From: Lepisosteus oculatus
Lineage: Eukaryota; Chordata; Actinopteri; Semionotiformes; Lepisosteidae
DNA length: 64,000 nt
NCBI RefSeq assembly: GCF_040954835.1
Contig: NC_090700.1
Span: 16,225,501-16,289,500 of the forward strand
Direction: 5' to 3'
Made by a program: the position numbers and the translations under genes. Numbering within the stretch: position 1 is the stretch's first letter; each line of letters opens with the position of its first letter. A model generated the notes under the pieces. That model saw only the letters and a program-made list of their open reading frames with translations, did no database searches and was not told where the DNA came from. This document shows positions 28,101-37,477 of this stretch, piece by piece.

Positions 28101-31100
28101 ATCTTATCTTTTCATGACTTTGAGGGGGGATTCAAACAGAGTCATTCTGTCATAATCACACAAAAGGTATCTTTACATTATTGGCTCCTCAGTACAGCAT
28201 GGGCAGCAAATGTCTGTGTGATGCACAGTACCAAAATCCAGTTTAATTTTAGCATTCGCTTTCCACTGATTTAAAACTTTTTTTCATTAACTGACCTCTA
28301 AGGTAGTTAACTGCCAGCAGGTGGCACAAGTGATGCTGATATTCAGTTAAAAACAGGACATGGTAAAGTGTAGGCAGTTTTCATAAAGCAATCTTTGTAA
28401 AATTACAGAATCCTAAATAAATGTGTTAAATGTAGAAGTCTGTTCATTCCAGAGATACATCATCAGATCAAATGGTTCCAGTCACACTGAGCAGGATTAA
28501 GAATGCAGCAATGCATATCCAGTAAATCTAACATATTTCCTATTAGTGGGGGAACAATTCAGTGCTTGGTGAAAAACTATTCACAGTGATAGGAAGAGCC
28601 AACAACACTAACACAAAGAAACGTTGGAAAAAGGAACCTTTATCTCTGATTTAGAATTAGTTAATGGTCCTCAGTATTGTTTTGTCTTCTATCCCGGATC
28701 AGAAAAACATACTGAGCTGATCTAGCTACAGGTATTATTTGTGCAAGATTGCTTAAGTAAGGTATAGTTGCTCAAGAAGATTTAAAGATAAAACTGCACT
28801 GCAAAGCCTACTTTGTTTTTTTTGCACCCAACACAGCGACCCTGTTTCTCATATTTACAGTAATTGAATAACATGAAATTAAAAAACAGGATCTACATTC
28901 TGAAATTGAACTGAAGCAATTAGAATGGCGAACATCTTGGATACCATTTCAAGAAGCCTCAATCTTTTCAAAATGAAACAAAATCACTATTCTGTTGTTT
29001 CCCAATTTAATTATTATAGACCCATTTAAAGAAAATTCCTTTTAAGCTTTGAATTGGAAGAGCCACAAGTCAAGTATCATGGATATTTACTTTACCATGA
29101 AATAATTTCTACAGGAGTTCTGAAATGTAAAAGAATTTAATTTAGAACAAATATGTGAGCACATTCCTTAGGGTAAAATAAAACTAAAATGCACTTAGGT
29201 AGTTGTTTCTTTTTAATCAGCTTTCCATTGAAATGAAGAGAAATAGTTTAACAGAGTTTGTTGGCGTCTGCTAATGGGCATTTGAACGTGCGGAGCTTTG
29301 GTCTTCAGTGTATTGCTGATCCCTTATCCTATTTTATTTTCTTTGTTTCTTTATTCATCCACCTTACAGAGTGAATCTGAAATGTTCTACTTTGTACTCC
29401 AGGAAAAAAAAAATCAAATATATTTTTTGTCAAAATATGGAACTTGCAATTAGTACAAATCTTGATTTTATATAAATAATGCAATTAAATTGATATGGTT
29501 TAGAATCTTTGAACTCCAATAAATCATAAAGTTTTATGATTTTATCATAAAAACATACTTAGTCCAGTGTAAAAAAATGTTTTTAAACTATTTCCTAACA
29601 CACCACACAGGTCAGACCAGGATCAAAGCTTGTTGTCAATGTTGCTGGAAAAGGAAGTGGAACTTTGACAGTAAGTTTTCTTAATTGACCATTTGCTTTC
29701 CATATTTCCAAAAATACTGCACTCTTGGATGGAACTTAATGGCCAAAATGGGAATTCTAGTTTGCTTTATAGCTTTATTGAAAGGTTTGAATTATTATTT
29801 GTAATCTTTAAGAGCTAAACATGATTTCTAAGTATTATAAAATTTAAATAAGGTGTATTTGTTATGAAATTTAATCATTTTAATGCTTGTTTTACTTTTT
29901 GTATTTCACAAAAATAACATTGATGTATTCTCCATTTCAGATTGATATATTGAGGTAAATTAAATATTATATTTAGATCTGTCTTCAAAATTTGTACTGC
30001 TATAAAAAAATGTTTGCATAAGCTAATATAGCGGCTTGTTTTTTACAACCTGAGTTTTTAGCAATGGGTCAGAATGTGTAAGTTTCCTGAGAATCTGAAT
30101 AGTGTTCAATACTTAGTTTTGTCTACATCTGTAGACAATGTAGGGTGGTGAATGTGGTTGAGAAGATGCGAGAGGGGAGGTTACGGTGGTATGGACATAT
30201 CATGAGGAGGGACGTTGAGGAAGTAACAAAGAGGGTAATGGAATTTGAGGTGGAAGGTAACAGAGGAAAAGGCAGGCCTAGAAAGAGATGGATAGATTGT
30301 GTGAGAAAAGATATGGAGGTATGTGAAGTGAGTGAGGAAGATGTGCTCGACAGAGACAAGTGGAGAAGAGCAACCAAAGCAGCTGACCCCAGGACAGTCT
30401 GGGACTAAGGCTGTGAAAAAGAAGAAGAAGACGACGACTTAGTTTTGTCTTTCATATAAATGCGCATCTTGTCATATTAAGATGATCATAATAGAAAAAT
30501 AATAGAAAAATATTTGCTCTGATTTTTGTCTTTTCTTGCTCTAGCTTGTACAGATATATAGGACTATGAAGGTGACAGACTCTGCATGTGATTATTTTCA
30601 TTTACATGTAAGCTTACAAGGAGAAGTTCAGTACAGTAAGTCTACCTTTATTTTTACATTGTTTATATACTCTACACTGCAAACTACAGTAAATAAAAAA
30701 AACACTACATAGTCCCGAAGGGTGTCTTGATACAATATGCTTCCAAACTTCCAATCCATCTTGCCTCCCAGTAGGCAGAGTGGTGGTACTGTGGCTAAGG
30801 ATCTGTGCCTGTGGTTGGAAGGTTGCTGGTTCAAATCCCATGGCCAGCAGAGAAATCCTACTCTGTTTGGCCCCTGAGCAAGGCTGTTAACCCCAGCTAC
30901 TCCAGGGGTGCTGTATAAATGGCTGACCCTATGCTCTGACCCCAAGCTTCTCTCTCCCTGTCTGTGTACTTGTGTCTCTCATGGAGAGCAAGCTGGATTA
31001 TGTGAAAAGACAAATTCCTTATGCAAGAAATTGGATATGGCTAATAAAGTGATCTTATCTTATGATAGGAATAATATTGCCTAAGTATTTGAATATAGGA

Positions 31101-34100
31101 TCCATGGTGTATTAGCATACATATTTAAACATAATTAAGGGTTTGCTGTATATGTTTTTTAGCCCGTAGGAGTCATCAGAGACAGTGGCTTTGATTGGAA
31201 ACAGTCCAGACCATACTGTACATACACCAGGGATGGTAGCATCTACCAACAGAAACCTCAATCGCCATTTATTTGTCCTTCTGCCAGTTAATTTATGGCT
31301 GATACATGCCATAAAGAAAATAAACCAAAGTTCGGATTTCTGCCAATATGTTTAGGAAAATGCTCTAAATTTGCAAATCCTGAGAATACAATGGACTTCT
31401 CACAAAATTTCAGGCATGACAGTTTTTTGGAAAATAAAAGTACAAATGTATGCATGTGTTTCTAGACCTCTCCTTTTGTGTTAAAATTGCAGACTACAAT
31501 GATTATGGGGACAACCTGGATGATTATTATAACTATGACAGCATCCCTTCAGCAGATGAGCCCATGAGCAGGATTGAGTGGTTTGATCTGCACACAAGGA
31601 GACAAAGACGTGAAATTGACACCAAGGAGAAGGAGAGCTCGGTCTTGTACACTGTGTGTGTGAAGTAAGTGATCACTTTAGGTCAATTTGGGTTGATATC
31701 TCTGGCACGGCCATTTGCAGCAAAATCAGCTACTTTAATGTACTGTATTTTCACTCACATTTCATCATTAACTAAACAAATCTTATTGGACTTGTTCATG
31801 ATGGTAGAGTGGGTTTTTACGGTCTTCTGTAGCCAGTTATGGACAACCTGAGACTAGCACAAGTTGTTTGGTCATTTGGACCAATGGGTCAGTCATATTT
31901 AAGTAAAATACTATATGTTGTTTGAAAGTCCACACTATTTTCTATGGGGTTATGTCATGGCTAAGGAGCTACATTTGCAGTCTTTACCTTACTATAGGTT
32001 ACACAAAATTGCCTGAAGCATAGATATATAGTAGTCTGTGTTCCTGGATATGTGGCAAGACTGCACATTTGTCTAATTAGTTTGGTTATTTATAATATTG
32101 TAACGCATACGGCCATCAGGACGTGTAAGAGCCGGCTTACCAGAGCATCGACGTCGCCCCCTTCTCTGTGATAGCAGGACTACAGCTACTGAGCTGTGGA
32201 GAGATCTCTTTAGCTCACTGGGCTGGGTCCCTGTTGAATGACGCGGGAGTCCCGGGTTCGAGCCCCCGACGGTGGGGGGCCGACCTAATGCGGCAAGGGC
32301 ACCCGCCTGAACCCCGTTGCGTTACAATATGTTATAAAAAGTATAAGAAATAAAGAAAATAATAAAAGATTGAGAGTTTAATTCATATATTTTCTCTCTA
32401 ATATCATAGAACATATCACTTTAGTGATACTGTCACTTAATATCACACTGATATTAAAATGATGTAATTTAGTTGCTTTCAAGTTCATTAAGTAAACCCC
32501 AGTACTGGATATTAGGAGCAAGTTAAATTCTTTATTATGTTCTATGTAAAATACTGACTATATTACTGATCTGAAAACTCTCAGAACATTTGTACTCCAA
32601 CACTGTATTAAACAATTCTCCCTCTTTCATTTTAAAGCACAATTGGGAGGAATTCTTCAGGAATGGTGATTGTAGACATCTCACTTCTGAGTGGATTGGA
32701 ACCAAAAACACAGGATCTAGAAGATGTATGTACTGTACTTTTTATTTAACAGGAGTAGAATTTTCTAACTTTGAATTGTTTCTTTTAAACCTTATTTTAG
32801 TTTTCCCATTTAATGTTTTCTCTTTTTTTACATTTTTGACATGCAGCTATGTTTTTTACAAGTCATTTTAAAGCCTAGTTTGATAAATCATGACATGGGG
32901 ATTTTCAAAGCTTTTGCTGTTAAGCAAACTTGCCACCTCTATTCTGGAAACAAAATACACAAGATTAACAAGGAACAAGGACAGGGAGAAATTTAAATAA
33001 ATACATCTTCTTTCCACTTAGTTTGCATTAATAAGAAGCATTCTAGCTTATATACATGTACTTCAGTATCTGTAACATTTTATTTTCTGTCTTAGCTGGT
33101 GAAATCTACAGACAAATACCTTGACCATTATGATCTGGATAAAGGAAAACTGTTTCTCTACTTTAATGAGGTAGGAAATAATCACCCCTCACAAATTCAA
33201 TGGCAGCTTTCATACAGATATGTTTCGATGGGTTGTTTTTGTGAAGGAATTTACTTAAATTGGAGAATAAATGTACAGAATGTGGGTACTCTATACAGTA
33301 GGTAGACCCGCTTAACTCAAAAGGCCAGGACAAGATGTGCACCTAAACTGTAAGAAATGTATATAAATTGAATACTATAACTTTAATGAAACCAACATTA
33401 ATAGAGTTGCAATATTCAACAATTTATACACATACTGTACTATAGAAGGTTTTTCATAACCTATAGTATGTATTCCCGAACAGGAGTTGTCAATTCTTAA
33501 CCTACACCAATGTGTCTGCAGGATCCCATTCTAATTCAGATCTTAAAAACCTATTGTAAATCAACTCATAATTTTCTTAGTTGCACAAATTCAACAATTT
33601 AATTCCGATCTTTAAAGAGACATAGAACACCTGCTGACATAGCTGCCCTCCAGTACCAGCATTAAAGACCCCTTGTCTAAAGCATGTAATATGTTTGCTA
33701 CAGTCTAGTTCAGCAGTAATATATACAGTACAGCAACACAGACAACGTTATATACTACTGGTGAAATGTAGCTCACAAATGTCTTTATCCCTAGATAACA
33801 GACACACAAGAATGTGTGACATTTGCAGCAAAACAGATTGCTCCGGTTGGCTTGGTGCAGCCTGCTAATGCAGTCATCTATGATTATTATAACCCTGGTG
33901 AGTAAAATAAAGCAAAAAAAGCACAATTTTGTATTCTTCTTATTATTAATCTTATTTTTAAGGATTTGCAAATTTCTCATGTAAATTAGAGACGCTTCCT
34001 GTTAGAAAGATAACATCAATGCACCTGAGAAGACATTATTGGGGAATTTGATGAAAAACAACACAAGGAAGAAGCCTAGCTTTTTTGAGATTTTAGTTTT

Positions 34101-37100
34101 TACATGTTTGTGTCATGGGCTTTTCATTTTATTGTTAGCAATGTATAATGTTGTCTTTTGTGTTATGGATAAATATGTTACTTTTTTAGGTAGGAGATGC
34201 AATGTGTTTTACAGTGCACCCAGGCAAAGCCCTATGGTCTCTAAGCTGTGCAGTAAAGATGTATGTGTCTGTGCAGAAGGTAAGTTAAATGCTATTGCTC
34301 AGCAAAATTCTTCTGTCAATATTAATGTATGAACTGTGCAAGAATCAAAGTGTTATCAGGTTTCCCTATTATGCACCAATAAGGTCAATGCACCATTAAT
34401 TTAAAGTTCATATTATTTTATATTGCTATGCTTTAACATAAACATCACACAGGTTCCTTTCTATCATCCAGTTTGTCATTTCTCATAAAAGGGATTCTTA
34501 AATTAGTCTCAAAAATGTATTTCTATACAAGTTGTTTTTTTATTCAGTGTGTAACGCTTACAGCCGACAGGTACTGTGTAAGAGCTGGCTTACCAGAGCA
34601 GGTGACGTCACCGCCCTTCCCTGTGATAGCAGGACTACAGCTACTGGGCTGTAGGGAGACCTCTCTTTAGCTCACCGGGCTGGGTCCCTGCTGAGTGACG
34701 CGGGAGTCCCGGGTTCGAGCCCCCAACGGTGGGGGGCCGACCTAATGCGGCAAGGGTGCCCGCCTGAGCCCCCGTTGCGTTACAAGTGTATATTTCGAAC
34801 TCTTTTTAAACTATTTTAAAGTTTTAAAAAGTAAATTAGATTCCCTGCAGCAAAAACATGTGTACCATTGTCTTATGACTGTCATTTTATTTTTTTTCTA
34901 AGGACGCTGCCCCAAAATTAAATCAACCTTCAGTAAGAACATGAATGAAGATACTCGCCGAAGTTTTGCATGCTACAAACCAATTGTAGATTATGGTGAG
35001 ACAATTTTTATAACTTTGCTCCATTATACTATGTGCATAGAAAGAAACATGTCTTTAATGCTCTATTACATTTTTTTTCCAAACAGTTTATGTGGTGACT
35101 GTCCTTAACACAACCCATGATGGTGTCTTTGAGTATTTTGCTGTCAAGATTACCAAACCCCTAAGAATCAGTGAGTATTGCCATATCCCAGCCTTTCTTT
35201 TTATAATTCAGTTAACTGATTAATTTCCATCTTTGAAAATGTGAATAGAATGTGATAAGTTGCTTTATCCACTCTGAACAGAAATAGTTCAGAACATTCA
35301 TCCAATACAGGGTAACTGGGGATCTGGAGCTTAGCTCAGAAAGCAACGGCATAAGGAAGGATACACCCTGACACCAGTTCTTCACAGGACACAGACAGAG
35401 AGACAACTTGCATACCAGAAACCCATCACCTTACTAGTATGCCTTTGGACTGGGGTTGGAAACTCACAAAAGCACAGGGAGAACATACAAACTCCACACA
35501 CATAAAACTCCAGGAATTGAACCATGGGTCCCAACACTGCAAGGCAACAATGCTAGTCACCGTGCCACCAAGTTCAGAACATAACAATGGTTAAAAAGAA
35601 AAGGAAGAAGTTATTCAGCTCATTTAGTGTTTAGTCACTCTTAGGTAATTGATCCAAGGATTTCATCTAGCCTGTTCTTAAAAGAAGTCAGGATATCAGC
35701 ATCAACAATGTGGCTTAGTAACCTGTCCCAGACTTCCACAAGCCTCTGGGTAAAAAAAAGTGTCTCCTGGTCTCAATTTTAAAAGCACTTGTATTCTCTG
35801 GTTTGTTTTACTGTTCATTTCCAATAAATCCATATTGCTGACTTAGTCAATGTCGTTGAGAATTCTTGAAGAGCTGAATAGTCTGTTCATCACTCAAAAG
35901 TATTAATTCTTTTAGCTTGTTAGTGACTGACATTCCTTTAAAGAATGTTTTAAGTTCTATTTTCTTATAACCTGATGATCACATTTTATGCAATGTGGTT
36001 TTAATAGTGTACACTTTATGCAATATTATCAATGTGGTATTACTAGTCTACTATTTTAACATCCCAACTTGATTTCTACATTTTTAACTGTACTGTGTAC
36101 TGTACATTCTAAAATTGTTTACCTTTCCATGGTTTACATCTAAAAGATCTAAGTGGCATGTTAACAAACACACTTTTCAAAAGTAGAATATTTCTGTCTT
36201 TTCCATATTGCAAGTAGTTTGATTGTGTTTGATTTTCTGTGCTTGTCTACATTGAACATCAGTTATTGATTTGAATTTAAAAATATGGGTAAGAACCCAA
36301 ATGTTTGCTTCACCTCTGTCACCACTATTACAAGACTGTAATTTTGTTTGTAAGATTGTAGGGAGTGTACAATATGTAATCAGTATGTTTTATTAACAGA
36401 GCTGATCTTGTGAGTTTACCAAGACTCACTAAATTAACATTTTGATGCTGATGTTGTTTTGAGTAATATCTGTTGCCTCTTTATATTATAATACCATCTT
36501 TTTAAATAATAGGTAAAGATGAAGCCATACAAACCGGTCACCTCTTTCGCAACCTGGTCAAGCGACATTCTTGTGAATTTTCAATGAAAGTAGGCAAGGG
36601 ATATCTGGTGATGGGTAAAGACGGAGAAACCACAGACACTACTGATACCAATGGAAAGTAAGTAAATCAAGTGGGTTAAATATCCAAATGCTGTATGCCT
36701 CGACCATATCAGATTCAATTTTCTCTGAGCTTTGTATTCATGTTTTGTTATTTTACAGTATCCTAATTATCTAACAGTGATATACAGTAAAAAGAAACTC
36801 TCATAGAATGTTAATGACTCTGCATTATACTGTATAGCAGATGTTTCCCTGAGAAGCTAAGATCTTAAGCAGCACATTCAGACTTCAATGATATGTGACC
36901 TTTCAGAATGTAAAGAAGTTGTAGCTAAGCACCTTAAAGTAACATATGCATTTGCCTTATCTCCCCATTAGTTTTCATTATTGTACTATGACAATAAGAT
37001 GCAATGGTATCAAGTTAATGTACACTGGCTTTTCCTCATGATCACATCCCCTTCAAAAATAAAAGTAAACAATCAAGGCATTTACTGTATCTAGTGACAA

Positions 37101-37287
37101 AATATAAATTTGGTGATTTGATGATAATGACTGTTTCTGTTACAGTATCCAATATTTCCTTAATCATGAAACATGGGTTGAAGAAATTCCGGAAGAAGGA
37201 AAATGCAAGGCAAGCAAAAGCCGAAAAGCTTGCAGTTTACTCCATGATTTCATGCAGGAGTATGAAATAAACCAATGCAGGTTTTAA
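7429..37287 (+). CDS. c4: Complement component C4, complete, 41 coding exons
   Basis: C4 is the precursor of the classical/lectin-pathway opsonin. C1s or MASP-2 releases C4a, and C4b then bonds covalently to targets and joins C2 to form the C3 convertase. Splicing in phase gives 1,712 residues; human C4 is about 1,744 and also has 41 exons. The start ATG at 7429 opens a hydrophobic signal peptide ([15 protein letters not shown]). C4 rather than C3 or C5 is shown by an alpha-gamma tetrabasic site followed by a TVC motif, the exon reading MNSYDLGC, the anaphylatoxin [15 protein letters not shown], and an end resembling [13 protein letters not shown]. Segment entries list all exons. All donors are GT except exon 19, which uses GC. 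Oddities are the GCAEQ thioester motif, Asp at the isotype residue, and neighbours that are not MHC genes. It is convergent with TRIM3. Confidence 0.95.
9513..15078 (+). other. C4 introns 4-10, non-coding content
   Basis: The longer introns here (10248-11586, 11670-12644, 13516-14093, 14210-15078) are AT-rich. They contain an A/T simple stretch at 10389-10437 and a more GC-rich block at about 10820-11110 that looks inserted but matches nothing I recognise. No additional exons are needed: all neighbouring exons join in phase. Confidence 0.5.
16165..16640 (+). repeat. SINE with L2-like tail, copy B (internally duplicated)
   Basis: In C4 intron 12. It begins gaatggtgacatagtggtta, with later marks gcgagtttgcatg, gtgtgggtttccttcagg, gttaattggcttc, and ends aaaatggatggatagatta. 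The 'gtttgcatg/gtttgaatg' segment appears twice (about 16262 and 16382), so one copy is inserted in, or recombined with, another. Confidence 0.75.
16878..17877 (+). other. C4 intron 13
   Basis: About 1 kb without recognisable element. A 144-codon open frame at 16919-17353 has no protein-like pattern and overlaps only intron sequence, so it is not called as a gene. The C4 frame joins exon 13 to exon 14 in phase across it. Confidence 0.5.
19178..20100 (+). CDS. c4: C4a anaphylatoxin (exons 16 end and 17, residues 669-749)
   Basis: The coding pieces are the end of exon 16 (to 19197) and exon 17, 19891-20100. The peptide is about 81 residues and follows RPKR. Six cysteines in the anaphylatoxin pattern are visible at about residues 691, 692, 705, 719, 726 and 727 (CC...C...C...CC), giving three disulfides. 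It ends in GLAR at residue 749, the Arg expected for C1s/MASP-2 cleavage; the next residues, IEGSEEE, start the acidic C4b alpha' N-terminus in exon 18. The stretch [11 protein letters not shown] is closer to C4a than to C3a or C5a. Confidence 0.92.
20274..22964 (+). CDS. c4: C4 alpha' N-terminus, MG6-MG8/CUB part (exons 18-23)
   Basis: Exons: 20274-20388, 20733-20803, 21200-21339, 21937-22140, 22511-22562, 22881-22964. Exon 18 encodes the acidic segment and [10 protein letters not shown], the usual C4 alpha' start. Exon 19 ends SKRKG and is followed by a GC donor (AAAAG|gcaagg, 20804). Exon 20 begins [17 protein letters not shown], as expected for the C3/C4/C5 MG7 region. Exon 22 carries [14 protein letters not shown], matching the C4 sequence that precedes the thioester domain. 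Phases are consistent across all junctions. Confidence 0.88.
20804..21199 (+). other. c4: GC-AG intron (C4 intron 19)
   Basis: The only phase-correct join between SKRK and GFCVAEP uses donor AAAAG|gcaagg and acceptor ttgtag|gg. No GT donor at this junction keeps frame. GC-AG introns are a known minor class spliced by the U2 machinery, and the surrounding bases match the donor consensus well. Confidence 0.85.
21522..21599 (-). repeat. Dispersed repeat, copy 2
   Basis: In C4 intron 20, opposite in orientation to the copy at 81-158. It has ggtttattccgtgctgaaaa, then caacatttcggccgtggagc and ttcaggtg. The 21600-21720 flank is purine-rich and may be part of the same longer element. Confidence 0.65.
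23395..27940 (+). CDS. c4: C4 thioester domain (exons 24-30)
   Basis: Exons: 23395-23598, 24198-24273, 24637-24793, 25179-25283, 25721-25889, 26826-27040, 27785-27940. The thioester pentapeptide region reads [10 protein letters not shown], with Cys998 (23472-23474) and Gln1001 (23481-23483); the usual motif is GCGEQ. The isotype/catalytic position, in [12 protein letters not shown], is Asp1113 (24779-24781). It aligns with the last residue of PCPVLD in human C4A (His in C4B) and so predicts preference for amino-group targets. Other family marks are [30 protein letters not shown] and [20 protein letters not shown]. Exon 30 has a weak donor, AAG|gttcgt. Confidence 0.92.
27041..29610 (+). other. 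C4 introns 29 and 30
   Basis: Intron 29 (27041-27784) and intron 30 (27941-29610), AT-rich. Nothing beyond scattered simple repeats (such as a short TTA run near 27480) and TACTGTA motifs was recognised. Confidence 0.45.
29611..31664 (+). CDS. c4: C4 alpha chain C-terminus and alpha-gamma junction (exons 31-33)
   Basis: Exons: 29611-29670, 30545-30635, 31493-31664. Exon 33 starts with a very acidic, tyrosine-rich run (residues about 1383-1398, with Y1384, Y1387, Y1394, Y1395 and Y1397 among Asp/Asn), the counterpart of the sulfated tyrosines of C4 that aid C1s recognition. It is followed by RRQRR (1418-1422), the basic alpha-gamma processing site. The gamma chain then begins [10 protein letters not shown] and continues to VLYTVCVK. 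Confidence 0.9.
30121..30440 (+). mobile_element. Non-LTR retrotransposon 3' fragment (end of reverse-transcriptase ORF)
   Basis: In C4 intron 31. The open frame to TAA at 30406-30408 reads [19 protein letters not shown], then [19 protein letters not shown] and [14 protein letters not shown], a hallmark C-terminal end of LINE ORF2 proteins. A gaagaagaagacgacgac tail follows directly, like the simple-repeat 3' end of RTE-type and related LINEs. Only this 5'-truncated tail is present. The frame is intact, suggesting a fairly recent insertion. The clade is uncertain. Confidence 0.8.
30773..31063 (+). mobile_element. tRNA-derived SINE, family 2, copy 1
   Basis: In C4 intron 32. A tRNA-like head has an A-box-like gtggctaagg and a B box in gctggttcaaatccc. 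The body contains ctgtataaatggctgaccct and gaccccaagcttctctc, and the tail ends ggctaataaagtgatcttat. An inverted copy sits at 47105-47345. Confidence 0.85.
32099..32326 (+). mobile_element. TIR element with tRNA-like core, copy 1
   Basis: A 228-bp element in C4 intron 33. The ends are TGTAACGC (32099) and GCGTTACA (to 32326), exact 8-bp inverted repeats that extend imperfectly to about 25 bp. It is flanked by ATAT on both sides (32095-32098, 32327-32330), a 4-bp target duplication. Inside are a tRNA-like A box (tagctcactgggctgggt, 32211) and B box (gggttcgagccc, about 32254). The second copy is at 34550-34784. Confidence 0.88.
32638..37287 (+). CDS. c4: C4 gamma chain, MG8 end and NTR/C345C domain (exons 34-41)
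   Basis: Exons: 32638-32725, 33096-33170, 33795-33897, 34190-34279, 34903-34995, 35087-35170, 36513-36657, 37146-37287 (TAA 37285-37287). The gamma chain, residues about 1423-1712, is ~290 residues, as in human C4. Marks: [51 protein letters not shown] at the start of the netrin-like module, and [11 protein letters not shown] near the end. The NTR/C345C domain (from about residue 1560) helps bind C2 and the activating proteases. Conserved cysteines of the module are present. Confidence 0.92.
34550..34784 (+). mobile_element. TIR element with tRNA-like core, copy 2
   Basis: A 235-bp element in C4 intron 37, highly similar to 32099-32326 and in the same orientation. It starts TGTAACGC, ends GCGTTACA and is flanked by AGTG on both sides (34546-34549, 34785-34788). 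The target duplications differ between copies, so they are two separate insertions, not a local duplication. Confidence 0.88.
35310..35572 (-). repeat. SINE with L2-like tail, copy C (reverse)
   Basis: In C4 intron 39. On the reverse strand it reads ggtggcacggtgactagcat at the head, gttcaattcctggag, tggagtttgtatgttc and, later, gggtgtatccttcctta. It belongs to the same family as 4748-5045 and 46001-46351. Confidence 0.75.
35600..35960. repeat. Probable old dispersed repeat
   Basis: In C4 intron 39. The segment with aacctgtcccagacttccac, cctctgggtaaaaaaaagtg and gaagagctgaatagtctgtt resembles a widespread family of fish and tetrapod interspersed repeats. I cannot name it with confidence, and its edges are approximate. 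Confidence 0.4.
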
Positions 37288-37445
37288 ATGAAAGCATTGA
37301 TTTTCAGCTCTAAACATATCACATTACACTACTAAAAGGTAATGTATAGAATGTCACTGTTAGACAAAACGTACAAACTATTAAAACACTACACCTTTCC
37401 TTTAAATCATACTCAAATGCTTCCTAAAGTACTTGTGCATGTGAC

Positions 37446-37477
37446 AATAAACTGAAATAAAGTATGATTACAATAAA
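37446..37477 (+). promoter_or_regulatory. c4: C4 polyadenylation signals
   Basis: Three AATAAA hexamers lie at 37446-37451, 37456-37461 and 37472-37477, about 160-190 bases after the C4 stop. This gives a short 3'UTR and a likely transcript end near 37.5 kb. Confidence 0.75.

Noticed and set aside
32211..32272. Functional tRNA gene
   Set aside because: A and B boxes are present, but there is no complete cloverleaf or acceptor stem, and the block lies inside a repeated element.
7429..37287. Complement gene as C5 or C3
   Set aside because: The tetrabasic RRQRR alpha-gamma site, acidic tyrosine patch, SYDLGC exon and C-terminal DFMQEYE-type end are C4 features. C5 lacks Cys/Gln at the thioester, which are both present here.
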